Source: JBCCCJ01 sp039029315 (GTDB lineage Bacteria; Bacteroidota; Bacteroidia; J057). Taken from it: a stretch of 64,000 bases of DNA. Of the stretch, positions 1-7,399 are shown piece after piece. The DNA lies in assembly GCA_039029315.1 (NCBI GenBank), contig JBCCGK010000015.1, positions 90,142 through 154,141 on the forward strand, in the 5' to 3' direction. A model generated the notes under the pieces. The model was not told the origin of the DNA. It worked only from the letters and a program-made list of their open reading frames with translations, and searched no databases. Position 1 is the stretch's first letter, and the number at the start of each line of letters is the position of its first letter. Position numbers and translations under genes: made by a program.

Positions 1-63
1 ATGAAGCATCTCGTCATGTTCCAGAGCACCTCCTCCGACTTTGATAATATAGAGAGGCTTCAT
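1..63 (-). CDS. argB: N-acetylglutamate (N-acylglutamate) kinase, N-terminal fragment
   Basis: Only the first 21 codons lie in the window; the rest is past the left edge. They read MKPLYIIKVGGGALEHDEML, and the IIKVGGGAL stretch is the nucleotide-binding N-terminal strand and glycine loop of ArgB-type amino-acid kinases. ArgB phosphorylates N-acylglutamate, the second step of arginine synthesis. The ATG follows the argF' stop codon by one base, so the gene is the next member of the same minus-strand arginine operon. Position and motif agree; nothing can be said about the rest of the protein. Confidence 0.8.
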   Translation of the reverse strand, partial: MKPLYIIKVGGGALEHDEMLH

Positions 64-64
64 A

Positions 65-1012
65 TCATAGATTTCTGAGTAGTTCCAGCAGGACCGTTTG
101 GACAGATACCACTCGATTCCTGGCTTGTTCGATTACCAGAGACTCAGGACTATCAATGACCGCATCTGCAACAACTACATTCCTTCGTACGGGTAGACAG
201 TGCATAAATTTGGCCTGATTCGTCAGGGCCATTTTCTCTGGAGTAATCGTCCAATTCATATCCTGGGACAGGACTTGTCCATACGATTGGTAGGAGGACC
301 AGTTTTTGGCATACACAATATCTGCCCCCTCGAAGGCCTTTCGCTGATCATAAACCAGTTCTACTCCACCAGCAAACGTCTCGGCCAGCTCATAGCCGGG
401 AGGATGGGTAAGCACCAGATCAACCTCCGCTTCCTTCATCCATTCCAGAAAGGAATTCCCGACTGCCTGTGGCAGTGCTTTGGGATGTGGCGCCCAACTC
501 AAGACAACCTTAGGCCTGCCTTTGGGGAAATGGCTACGGATCGTGATCAGGTCGGCCAGGGATTGCAGGGGGTGCCGGGTTGCAGATTCCAGGCTGACAA
601 TCGGGACTCCTGCATACTGCTTGAAAGCTTCAAGAATGTGTTCCTGATAGTCAAGCTCCTTATCTGTCAGCCCTGCAAATGCTCGAACTCCAATGATGTC
701 GCAATACGCCCCCATGACTGCTGCTGCATCTTTGATATGTTCAGCTCGATCCAGATTCATGACCGTCCCATCTTCGAATTCCAGTTTCCATGCGTCGGAA
801 CCTACATTCATCACGATGCAAGACAATCCAAGATTGATGGCCGCCTTTTGCGTGCTGAGTCGAGTTCTAAGGCTGGAGTTAAAGAAGATGAGTCCCAGCG
901 TTTTCTCCTTGCCTATATTCGGCCAATGGTGAGGATGTGTCTGAACATCCCGGGCCATATTCAGGAATTGGGTGAGATCCGGGACATCCTGTACAGAAGT
1001 AAAATGTTTCAT
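65..1012 (-). CDS. argF': N-succinyl/N-acetylornithine carbamoyltransferase (ArgF')
   Basis: 315 residues, the usual length for the family. It transfers the carbamoyl group from carbamoyl phosphate to N-acylornithine, giving N-acylcitrulline. The carbamoyl-phosphate motif FFNSSLRTR is at 43-51, HPLQ at 147-150 and HCLP at 271-274. It aligns without gaps through the first 90 residues with the Bacteroides fragilis enzyme as I remember it, which uses N-succinylornithine. The specificity residue (Pro90 in the succinyl enzyme, Glu92 in the Xanthomonas acetyl enzyme) is Ala90 here, in the sequence DRAEH. Absence of Glu argues against a strict acetyl enzyme, but acyl preference is an inference. The start ATG overlaps the argD stop by 4 bases, suggesting translational coupling. 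Confidence 0.92.
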   Translation of the reverse strand: MKHFTSVQDVPDLTQFLNMARDVQTHPHHWPNIGKEKTLGLIFFNSSLRTRLSTQKAAINLGLSCIVMNVGSDAWKLEFEDGTVMNLDRAEHIKDAAAVMGAYCDIIGVRAFAGLTDKELDYQEHILEAFKQYAGVPIVSLESATRHPLQSLADLITIRSHFPKGRPKVVLSWAPHPKALPQAVGNSFLEWMKEAEVDLVLTHPPGYELAETFAGGVELVYDQRKAFEGADIVYAKNWSSYQSYGQVLSQDMNWTITPEKMALTNQAKFMHCLPVRRNVVVADAVIDSPESLVIEQARNRVVSVQTVLLELLRNL

Positions 1013-2139
1013 GAAGATAGGACCAATGTGAGTGCATCAAAAAAATTGTCAAACTGTTCTTTGGTTACACACAGAGGAGGTAAAAGCCTGAGAACATTGG
1101 CTTGAGAAGAAGAGCCGGTAAATATCTGATGCTCTTTCAGGAGACGGAGGCGGACTGCTTTGGCAGGCTGATTCAGTTCTATTCCGATCATCCATCCCAA
1201 TCCCCGGACTTCTTTTATTCCCGGAATGCTGCGAAGTTTCTCTATCGCATAGGTGCCAGCTACGGCTGTTTCTTCAATGTATTTTTCGGACTTGAGCACA
1301 TCGAGAACTGCTATTGCTGCGGCACATGCGAGATGATTTCCCCCAAAAGTAGTTCCCAACATCCCGTGCCAACTGTCAAATTGCGGTCCGATCAATACGC
1401 CGCCGATGGGGAAACCATTGGCCATGCCTTTGGCAATAGTGATCAGATCTGCCTTGATGCCGGCATGTTGATGTGCAAAAAATTTCCCTGTTCGGCCATA
1501 GCCAGACTGAATTTCATCTAATATGAGGACGGTTTGGGTCAGATTGCACAATTCTCTGGCTGCCTGAAGAAAGGCATCGGAAGGCATGTGAATACCGCCG
1601 ACACCTTGTATCCCTTCTATCACGACCGCACAGTAGGTTTCGGTAGCCAAATGTGCTTCTAGCTGGGAAATATCATTGAAGCCGATCCGGGCGGCATTCT
1701 CAATATAATTGACCGGGGCTTGTATCTTGGGATTGTCTGTAATGCCAACTGCGGCTGAAGTTCGTCCGTGAAATGATCTTTCGAGAAAAAGAACCTTTTT
1801 TCTTTTGGTTTGAAAAGATGCCAGTTTTAGCGCGTTTTCGATAGCTTCTGCACCCGAATTGCACAAAAACAGACGATAATCTGGATAGGCAGCCAATTCG
1901 CCTAATTTCTCTGCCAACTCGGCCTGAAGCGGATTCTTGACAGAATTGGAATAAAATCCAATGCGTTCGATCTGCTTGCGGATCAATTTGATATAATGTG
2001 GATGCGCATGCCCAATAGAAATAACAGCATGTCCGCCATAGAGGTCTAAATATTGTTGGTCAGAAGCATCCCAGAGATAACATCCCTCGGCGCGAACAGG
2101 GGCGACATCAAACAGAGGATATACGTCGAAGAGTTGCAT
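1009..2139 (-). CDS. argD: N-acylornithine aminotransferase
   Basis: 376 residues, class III PLP aminotransferase. It converts N-acylglutamate semialdehyde and glutamate to N-acylornithine and 2-oxoglutarate. CNSGAEAIENALK (93-105) is the cofactor phosphate region, LDEIQSGYGRTG (207-218) carries the PLP-contacting Asp, and Lys237 in TIAKGMANGFPIGG is the expected Schiff-base lysine. It sits between argC and argF' in the operon, 30 bases after argC, and ends in a 4-base overlap with argF'. Ornithine or 4-aminobutyrate aminotransferase are homologous alternatives, but the operon context strongly favours ArgD. Confidence 0.93.
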   Translation of the reverse strand: MQLFDVYPLFDVAPVRAEGCYLWDASDQQYLDLYGGHAVISIGHAHPHYIKLIRKQIERIGFYSNSVKNPLQAELAEKLGELAAYPDYRLFLCNSGAEAIENALKLASFQTKRKKVLFLERSFHGRTSAAVGITDNPKIQAPVNYIENAARIGFNDISQLEAHLATETYCAVVIEGIQGVGGIHMPSDAFLQAARELCNLTQTVLILDEIQSGYGRTGKFFAHQHAGIKADLITIAKGMANGFPIGGVLIGPQFDSWHGMLGTTFGGNHLACAAAIAVLDVLKSEKYIEETAVAGTYAIEKLRSIPGIKEVRGLGWMIGIELNQPAKAVRLRLLKEHQIFTGSSSQANVLRLLPPLCVTKEQFDNFFDALTLVLSS

Positions 2140-2169
2140 ATAAATTCGAGTAGAAGGTTCTTTGAATGA

Positions 2170-3153
2170 TTAAAATGCGGCAGCTTTGAGCATAAGTCCA
2201 GCGGTTTCAGGAAGCCCAAACATCAAGTTCATATTTTGGATGGCTTGTCCGGATGCACCTTTGAGTAGGTTGTCAATCATGCTGATGATAAGGAGTTTAT
2301 CATCATGCTTTTCGACATGAATCAGACATTTGTTGGTGTTGACTACCTGTTTGAGGTGCGGTTGGGTAGAGCTAAGCCAGGTGAAGGGATGATCCTTATA
2401 ATATTGCTCATAAAGGGAAATCGCTTCTGCCTCCCCTATAGGCGTTTGCAAATACATGCTGGCAAATATTCCTCTGCTGAAATCCCCCCGCATGGGCAGA
2501 AAGTTGATCTCCTGCTTCAATCCAGCCTGAAGTTGCCTCAGACTTTGATAAATTTCGTCCAAATGCTGATGCCGAAAGGCCTTATAGATGGATAGATTGT
2601 TGTTGCGCCAACTGAAATGGGTGGTTGCCAAAGGTTTTTGTCCTGCACCTGTGGAGCCAGTAATGGCATGAACGTGAACATCCTGCTGGATCATTTGCTC
2701 TTGAGCGAGGGGCAGGAGTCCCAACTGAAGGCAGGTCGCGAAGCAACCAGGATTGGCCAAAAAATCGCATGTCTTGATCGCTTCCCGATTCAGTTCTGGC
2801 AATCCATAGACGAAAGAATGCTCAGGAGAGACCAGTCGAAAATCTCTACTCAAATCTATCACCTTCAAGCTGTCTGGTAAGTCATGCGACTCCAGAAATG
2901 GCCGTGTTTTGCCATGACCAGCACAAACAAACAGTACATCTATCTCTTTGGAAACTTCCTGGGAGAAGCGTAGATCCGTTTCTCCTACCAAATCCTGATG
3001 AATATCCGAAATAGGCCGCCCAGCCTGACTTTTGCTATTGACAAAAGCAATCTCAACATGTGGATGCCCAAGTAACAAGCGGATCATTTCACCACCGGTA
3101 TAGCCTGCGCCCCCCACAATTCCTGCCTGGATAGTTTTGGGAAGCTGATTCAT
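2170..3153 (-). CDS. argC: N-acyl-gamma-glutamyl-phosphate reductase
   Basis: 327 residues from the ATG at 3153. The frame stays open upstream, but that extension is the antisense of the argG 3' end and the family normally starts close to MNQLPKTIQAGIVGGAGYTG. The NADPH-binding motif GGAGYTG is at 14-20 and the catalytic cysteine is Cys137 in NPGCFAT. The enzyme reduces N-acylglutamyl phosphate to the semialdehyde, the third step of the pathway. The ATG overlaps the TGA of argG (ATGA, 3150-3153), a typical coupled junction within the arginine operon. Confidence 0.93.
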   Translation of the reverse strand: MNQLPKTIQAGIVGGAGYTGGEMIRLLLGHPHVEIAFVNSKSQAGRPISDIHQDLVGETDLRFSQEVSKEIDVLFVCAGHGKTRPFLESHDLPDSLKVIDLSRDFRLVSPEHSFVYGLPELNREAIKTCDFLANPGCFATCLQLGLLPLAQEQMIQQDVHVHAITGSTGAGQKPLATTHFSWRNNNLSIYKAFRHQHLDEIYQSLRQLQAGLKQEINFLPMRGDFSRGIFASMYLQTPIGEAEAISLYEQYYKDHPFTWLSSTQPHLKQVVNTNKCLIHVEKHDDKLLIISMIDNLLKGASGQAIQNMNLMFGLPETAGLMLKAAAF

Positions 3154-4346
3154 TGTTCTGTATTTACCTGATAAAAAATCTTGCTGGCATTTCCCAGGAT
3201 TTTTGTAAATCCCTTGACATCCTCTCCAGACCATGCTCGATTCATCTCACCATAGGTTCCAAACTTTGCTGACATGAGGTCATGCTCAGATTCAATGCCG
3301 AGAGTCTCGAATCGATAGGGGCTCAAGCGCACCCGAACTTTTCCAGATACCTTGTCCTGGGTAGATTCCAGAAAGGTCTCAATGTTCCGCATGACTGGAT
3401 CAAGATATTGCCCTTCGTGAAGCAACATGCCATACCAATTGGCCAGTTGTTCTTTCCAATAGGTTTGCCATTTGGTTAGGGTATGCTTCTCGAGCAAATG
3501 ATGCGCTTTGATGATGATGAGGGGGGCGGAGGCTTCGAATCCTACACGACCCTTGATTCCAATGATGGTGTCCCCGACATGGATGTCTCTTCCTGCTCCA
3601 AAAGGTGCTGCAAATGCTTCCAACGCTTGAATGGCCTGCACAGGATGCGAATAGCTTTCCTCATTGAGTCCGACAAGTTGTCCTTTTTCAAAGTGCAGGA
3701 CAATCTCCTCAGAGGCATCTTTGGACAGTTGCGTGGGATAGGCTTCTTCTGGCAAATGATCCCAGGAATTAAGCGTTTCCTTGCCACCAACACTGGTTCC
3801 CCATAGCCCTTTGTTGATGGAATATTTGGCTTTCTCCCAATCCTGGGAAACTCCATGTTGTTTCAGGTAGTCGATTTCGGCTTCACGAGAGAGTTGCTGA
3901 TCGCGAATAGGGGTGATGATGTCTATCCCAGGTGCGAGAATGTCGAACACCAGATCAAAACGGACTTGATCATTTCCAGCTCCGGTACTTCCATGAGCGA
4001 TGTATTTGGCACCGACTTCTTTGGCATATTGACCAATGGCAACTGCCTGGAAGGCACGCTCAGCACTGACAGAGAGCGGATAGGTATTATTCTTCAGAAT
4101 GTTGCCATAGACCAGGAATCGAACACACTGCTCGTAATACTGTTGTACCTGATCGAGCGTTCGATGGCTGGTGACGCCAAGGTTGTAGGCTCTTTGTTCA
4201 ATTTCGGTTAATTCCTCTTGAGAGAAGCCCCCGGTATTGACAATGGCAGAATGTACTTCTAATTGTCTGTCAAGGCTTAGGTACTTGACACAGTATGAAG
4301 TGTCCAGACCGCCTGAGAATGCTAAAACGACTTTATTATTTGACAT
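3150..4346 (-). CDS. argG: Argininosuccinate synthase
   Basis: 398 residues from the ATG at 4346, which puts the ATP pyrophosphatase P-loop SGGLDTS at residues 11-17, its normal place; a longer open frame upstream only duplicates the preceding gene in another frame. The enzyme joins citrulline and aspartate using ATP. IAHGSTGAGNDQVRFD is the family's second signature. The first 11 bases overlap the 3' end of the upstream GNAT gene and the stop overlaps argC, so the genes are probably co-transcribed and coupled. No argH is visible in this window. Confidence 0.95.
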   Translation of the reverse strand: MSNNKVVLAFSGGLDTSYCVKYLSLDRQLEVHSAIVNTGGFSQEELTEIEQRAYNLGVTSHRTLDQVQQYYEQCVRFLVYGNILKNNTYPLSVSAERAFQAVAIGQYAKEVGAKYIAHGSTGAGNDQVRFDLVFDILAPGIDIITPIRDQQLSREAEIDYLKQHGVSQDWEKAKYSINKGLWGTSVGGKETLNSWDHLPEEAYPTQLSKDASEEIVLHFEKGQLVGLNEESYSHPVQAIQALEAFAAPFGAGRDIHVGDTIIGIKGRVGFEASAPLIIIKAHHLLEKHTLTKWQTYWKEQLANWYGMLLHEGQYLDPVMRNIETFLESTQDKVSGKVRVRLSPYRFETLGIESEHDLMSAKFGTYGEMNRAWSGEDVKGFTKILGNASKIFYQVNTEQ

Positions 4347-4881
4347 GTTTTGTTGAGTTTGGATCAAAGAGCATGCCTGTACATAGGCATAGTTTGCGCT
4401 CTTTGCTTTGAAGGATTTCATAATTAGGGCAACTCTGGCATCCGGTCCAGAATTCTTCATCATTCGTCAATTCGGAGAAAGTGACAGGGCGATAGCCAAG
4501 ATCCGAATTGATTTTCATCACTGCCAGACTGGTTGTGATCCCAAACAGCTTCGCTTGCGGGTATTTTTTTCTGGAAACTTCAAACGCTTTTTTCTTGATG
4601 GATTTGGCCAGTCCACATCGTCTATAGGCAGGGGCAACGATTAAACCGGAATTGGCCACATATCGTTGGTGGTCCCAGGATTCGATATAGCAGAAGCCAG
4701 CCAGACGTGTATCATCCAGGGCAATAACGGCTTTTCCTTCAAGCATTTTGTTGCGAATGTATTCCGCCTTGCGTTTGGCAATGCCTGTTCCACGTGCTTT
4801 TGCAGCCTCTTCGATCAGATCGCATACTGCCTGAGCATATGAGAGATGAGACTCATCTGCTTCCAACACTTGTAAATTCAT
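4336..4881 (-). CDS. GNAT N-acyltransferase leading the arginine operon; candidate acylglutamate synthase
   Basis: 181 residues with a GNAT fold. The acyl-CoA pyrophosphate loop is near 82-92 (VAPAYRRCGLA) and is followed by the usual helix. The C-terminus carries a cysteine pattern, Cys148-x2-Cys151 and Cys165-x-Cys167, that could bind a metal. It is the first gene of the arginine operon and overlaps argG by 11 bases. No classical argA or argJ is seen here, so I infer it may make N-acetyl- or N-succinylglutamate, the missing first step. GNAT substrate cannot be read from sequence, so the family call is firm and the role is tentative. Confidence 0.72.
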   Translation of the reverse strand: MNLQVLEADESHLSYAQAVCDLIEEAAKARGTGIAKRKAEYIRNKMLEGKAVIALDDTRLAGFCYIESWDHQRYVANSGLIVAPAYRRCGLAKSIKKKAFEVSRKKYPQAKLFGITTSLAVMKINSDLGYRPVTFSELTNDEEFWTGCQSCPNYEILQSKERKLCLCTGMLFDPNSTKHVK

Positions 4882-5211
4882 GATGTTCGATGCAATAATT
4901 GGAAAAAATGGTGTGAATGGTAGAATCCCGCTATGATAGACACATAATCGGAAGAAGACACCGCGCTTGCTTCAACTGAGGCATGGCGATAGGAATAGGT
5001 CGGGGGATATATAGATGATTCAGGCCAGAAAGGCCCTCCTGACAAACCGTACTACACCCTGTCCATTGATAGGACTTTGGGAGAAAGTGGTGGCTATGTA
5101 GGAACCATTCATCACGACAAAGATAGAAAAGGAATTGAAATCTATGCTATTATTAGGTGAGTTTTTGAAAAAATGTTAGCTTTTCCTGCTTCATTTTCAC
5201 AAACTCATATC
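4882..5211. other. Divergent intergenic region between the arginine operon and dtd
   Basis: About 330 bases separate the first minus-strand gene (GNAT, start 4881) from the dtd ATG at 5212. The region must hold the promoters of both directions. I could not find a convincing TTG-N19-21-TAnnTTTG promoter on either strand, nor a clear ArgR-like palindrome. The frame upstream of dtd is open for 13 codons from 5173, but the DTD family begins at MRVLLQRV, so I treat that as untranslated. Confidence 0.5.
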
Positions 5212-5667
5212 ATGCGCGTCTTATTGCAGAGAGTCAAACAAGCAAGCGTTCAAGTAGAAGAACGAGAAATTGGTGCCATTGGACCAGGCATTCTGGTGTT
5301 GTTGGGGATCACCCATGAAGATGGAGAAGAGGATATTGCCTGGTTGGTCAAAAAGATCACCCAACTCAGAATCTTTAAAGATGAGGCTGGGAAAATGAAC
5401 CAATCTGTGCAGGACATTGGAGGGGGAATCCTGGTCGTATCACAATTCACACTATTTGGGAATGCAAAAAAAGGCAATCGCCCTTCTTATGTTCGCTCAG
5501 CACGTCCTGAAGTGGCGATTCCACTATACGAACGTTTTTTGACGGTTCTGAGAGAAGCCTTTCAAGGGCCTGTGGCTACTGGAGAATTTGGCGCAATGAT
5601 GGAAGTATCTCTGATCAATGATGGTCCTGTTAGCTTGATGATCGATTCCAAGGAGAGAGGCTTTTAG
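5212..5667 (+). CDS. dtd: D-aminoacyl-tRNA deacylase
   Basis: 151 residues, the normal length for DTD. It hydrolyses D-amino acids (and glycine mischarged on tRNA-Ala) from tRNA, a proofreading step in the cytoplasm. The two active-site motifs are present: SQFTL at 77-81 with Thr80, and the Gly-cisPro loop NDGPVS at 136-141. The family consensus has Thr after GPV and here it is Ser. I chose the ATG at 5212 because DTD proteins start with MR-hydrophobic-QRV. It stands alone, divergent from the arginine operon. Confidence 0.95.
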   Translation: MRVLLQRVKQASVQVEEREIGAIGPGILVLLGITHEDGEEDIAWLVKKITQLRIFKDEAGKMNQSVQDIGGGILVVSQFTLFGNAKKGNRPSYVRSARPEVAIPLYERFLTVLREAFQGPVATGEFGAMMEVSLINDGPVSLMIDSKERGF

Positions 5668-5718
5668 ACAGATGAGCAGAAGCAAGCCTAGGGAGTGTAC
5701 AGCGGGAGGAGAACTTGT

Positions 5719-6399
5719 TTAGATACCATCTTCGACTTCCATCTCCACCTCCATTCCATTGACGAGTAGGGCTCCACCTCGGATTTGATTGAAATCTGCC
5801 TGATTATCAAAATCCATTTGAACATTACAATGCCCATAGTTATTGAAGCTGCCTTGATTCAGCAAGCGTTTGTTGATGGTCATTGTTGCTCCTTGTAGAT
5901 TGTTGGTCAACGCATCGGTATGGACCGTCAGCTCATGTACATTGATCGTGGCCGACATCTGATTGTTGAGTTCCCCTCTGTTGTCAATGGTTTTGAGAAC
6001 CAGTTCTCCCTCATTCGATACCTTACCCTGACTACTGACAAGGATACCACCATCTGATGAAAACAGCATGCCATCCATTGAGACTTGTATCTCCCCGAGC
6101 ACTTCGAGTTGGTAATGAGTGATGTATGCAAGGCCTTGAATGATAATTTTGGTACCTGACTCTATTTTGGTTCCGGGATAATCTGGAAGCCAATTGGAGG
6201 GGTTTTCATAGAAATTGTCCTCAAGGGGAGAAAAATAATACTCTTTGATTCCATTGGGAGGAGAATGAGGACCAAGATTCCATTTGATCAAACCAAAGAT
6301 TGAGGCTGCCAGGACGAGTGCTCCAGAGGCATATATTGCAATGGTTTGAGTGGATACAGAAGGTTTGGAGGATACTTGTAAATGAGGTTTATTCTTCAT
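5719..6399 (-). CDS. Membrane-anchored repeat protein, probable beta-solenoid, unknown function
   Basis: 226 residues. A short cytoplasmic N-terminus is followed by one hydrophobic segment at about 22-42 (IAIYASGALVLAASIFGLI), suggesting a signal-anchor with the rest in the periplasm or outside. The exported part begins with a region rich in Tyr, Phe, Asn and Pro (ENPSNWLPDYPG). It then passes into loosely repeating strands of about 17-20 residues with the theme G-x-N-x-G (VSNEGELVLKT, IDNRGELNN, LLNQGSFNNYG), as in parallel beta-helix proteins. The tail is acidic. I recognise no family. It is convergent with dtd and has no obvious partner genes. Confidence 0.6.
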   Translation of the reverse strand: MKNKPHLQVSSKPSVSTQTIAIYASGALVLAASIFGLIKWNLGPHSPPNGIKEYYFSPLEDNFYENPSNWLPDYPGTKIESGTKIIIQGLAYITHYQLEVLGEIQVSMDGMLFSSDGGILVSSQGKVSNEGELVLKTIDNRGELNNQMSATINVHELTVHTDALTNNLQGATMTINKRLLNQGSFNNYGHCNVQMDFDNQADFNQIRGGALLVNGMEVEMEVEDGI

Positions 6400-6745
6400 T
6401 GAGAATGCCAGGTCTACTACGAAATGTCAAACTATGTGCCAGAATCCAGCAGGTACAGTATACAAGGCGCTTTTCTTTGAATGTGTAAGGTCAGGAAGAT
6501 CTAAATTATGAATAAGTAGACGAAAATTCTTTGCGATTCGCTGAAAAACCTTACTGTTATATTATCTCCCTACAGCCAATTTCAACCATCGTAAAATACT
6601 GAGCTACTAGATATTTCCATCATTTTTGGAATTCATGTGTATGTGATTGTTTGAGGAAAAAACGTACCTACTGATTGCTTTGTTGTTTAAGTTGAACAAT
6701 AGAAGAAAGGATTGTAGATTTAGGAGGAAGAACTTCCCTAAATAG
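6400..6745. other. Divergent intergenic region upstream of the response regulator
   Basis: 346 bases, AT-rich, between the start of the minus-strand membrane repeat protein and the start of the plus-strand response regulator. I see a candidate promoter near its right end (6692-6721, listed separately) and no RNA gene or convincing coding frame in the rest. Confidence 0.5.
6692..6721 (+). promoter_or_regulatory. Candidate Bacteroidota promoter for the response regulator
   Basis: TTG at 6692-6694, a 20-base spacer, then TAGATTT at 6715-6721. This fits the Bacteroidota housekeeping pattern TTG-N19-21-TAnnTTTG except for the last base. It lies 24 bases before the ATG at 6746. A purine-rich AGGAGG follows at about 6723, too far from the ATG to be a standard ribosome-binding site. 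Confidence 0.4.
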
Positions 6746-7165
6746 ATGGCGGAAATGAAAAATCCATTAAAACGAGTTCTAATTATTGATGATGATGAAA
6801 TCAACAACTTTATCTGCATCAAGAATATGAAGGAAATCCAGTTTGCAGAGCATGTCAGTTATTGTTTGCGTGCAGATGAAGGCTTACGTGAATTAACAGA
6901 AGCGCTACAACATCGCCCTGAAGATATTCCTGATGTTATTTTTCTGGATATCAATATGCCCTCCATGAATGCCTGGGAATTTTTGCAGGAGTATAAAAAA
7001 ATGGTCGAATCCTTCCCCAAACCTGTCATGCTGTTTATCCTCTCCTCTTCTGTATACCGAAAAGATATTGAACGCTCAGTGAATCATGATACCGTTTCGG
7101 ATTATATCATCAAGCCATTGACACGAGAGATCCTTCTTCAGATCAAGGAGAACTATTTTCACTAA
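6746..7165 (+). CDS. Single-domain response regulator (CheY-like receiver)
   Basis: 139 residues made of one receiver domain and no output domain. The acidic pocket is Asp15-Asp16-Asp17 (IIDDDEIN), the phosphoacceptor is Asp68 (VIFLDINMP), the switch serine lies at about 100 (ILSSS) and the conserved lysine is Lys123 (YIIKPL). The IDDDEINNF start resembles the stand-alone receivers common in Bacteroidota, which pass phosphoryl groups between kinases or bind a partner protein. No kinase gene is adjacent; the nearest is the TPR kinase at 17206. MAEMKN gives an alternative second ATG three codons in. Confidence 0.88.
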   Translation: MAEMKNPLKRVLIIDDDEINNFICIKNMKEIQFAEHVSYCLRADEGLRELTEALQHRPEDIPDVIFLDINMPSMNAWEFLQEYKKMVESFPKPVMLFILSSSVYRKDIERSVNHDTVSDYIIKPLTREILLQIKENYFH

Positions 7166-7327
7166 CAAAAAGACTGTTCTGGTGGAATGATCTTTGGGAG
7201 AATTATGCTTCCTCCTACTCGCCCTTCTCGCTGTCGCATCTCAAGCAAATGTCTCTCGGACGGTTTTTCAAAAATCGATAAAGCCTTTTTTTAAGCCCCA
7301 ATAAGCCTTATGTGTCCACTTACAAGC

Positions 7328-7366
7328 AGAAAGTCACAGAGGAGGTAGAACCTTCTGTGACTTTCT
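7328..7366. terminator. Bidirectional hairpin between convergent genes
   Basis: A perfect 13-base inverted repeat (arms 7328-7340 and 7354-7366, AGAAAGTCACAGA and its complement) with a 13-base loop. It lies between the 3' ends of the response regulator (plus) and the subtilase (minus). No long T-run follows on either side, so it may act as a weak terminator or as a 3'-end stabiliser. Confidence 0.6.
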
Positions 7367-7399
7367 TGGATGAAGCTCTGTCTGGGACAGATACCTATG

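Noticed and set aside
200..1105. 301-codon open frame antisense to argF'
   Set aside because: Mirror of a well-supported enzyme gene; sequence looks random.
4882..5211. ArgR operator or riboswitch upstream of the arginine operon
   Set aside because: I found no convincing palindrome or conserved riboswitch core.
7314..7327. 14-base word ATGTGTCCACTTAC shared with 24533-24546
   Set aside because: Flanks do not match, and several shared 14-mers are expected by chance in 64 kb.
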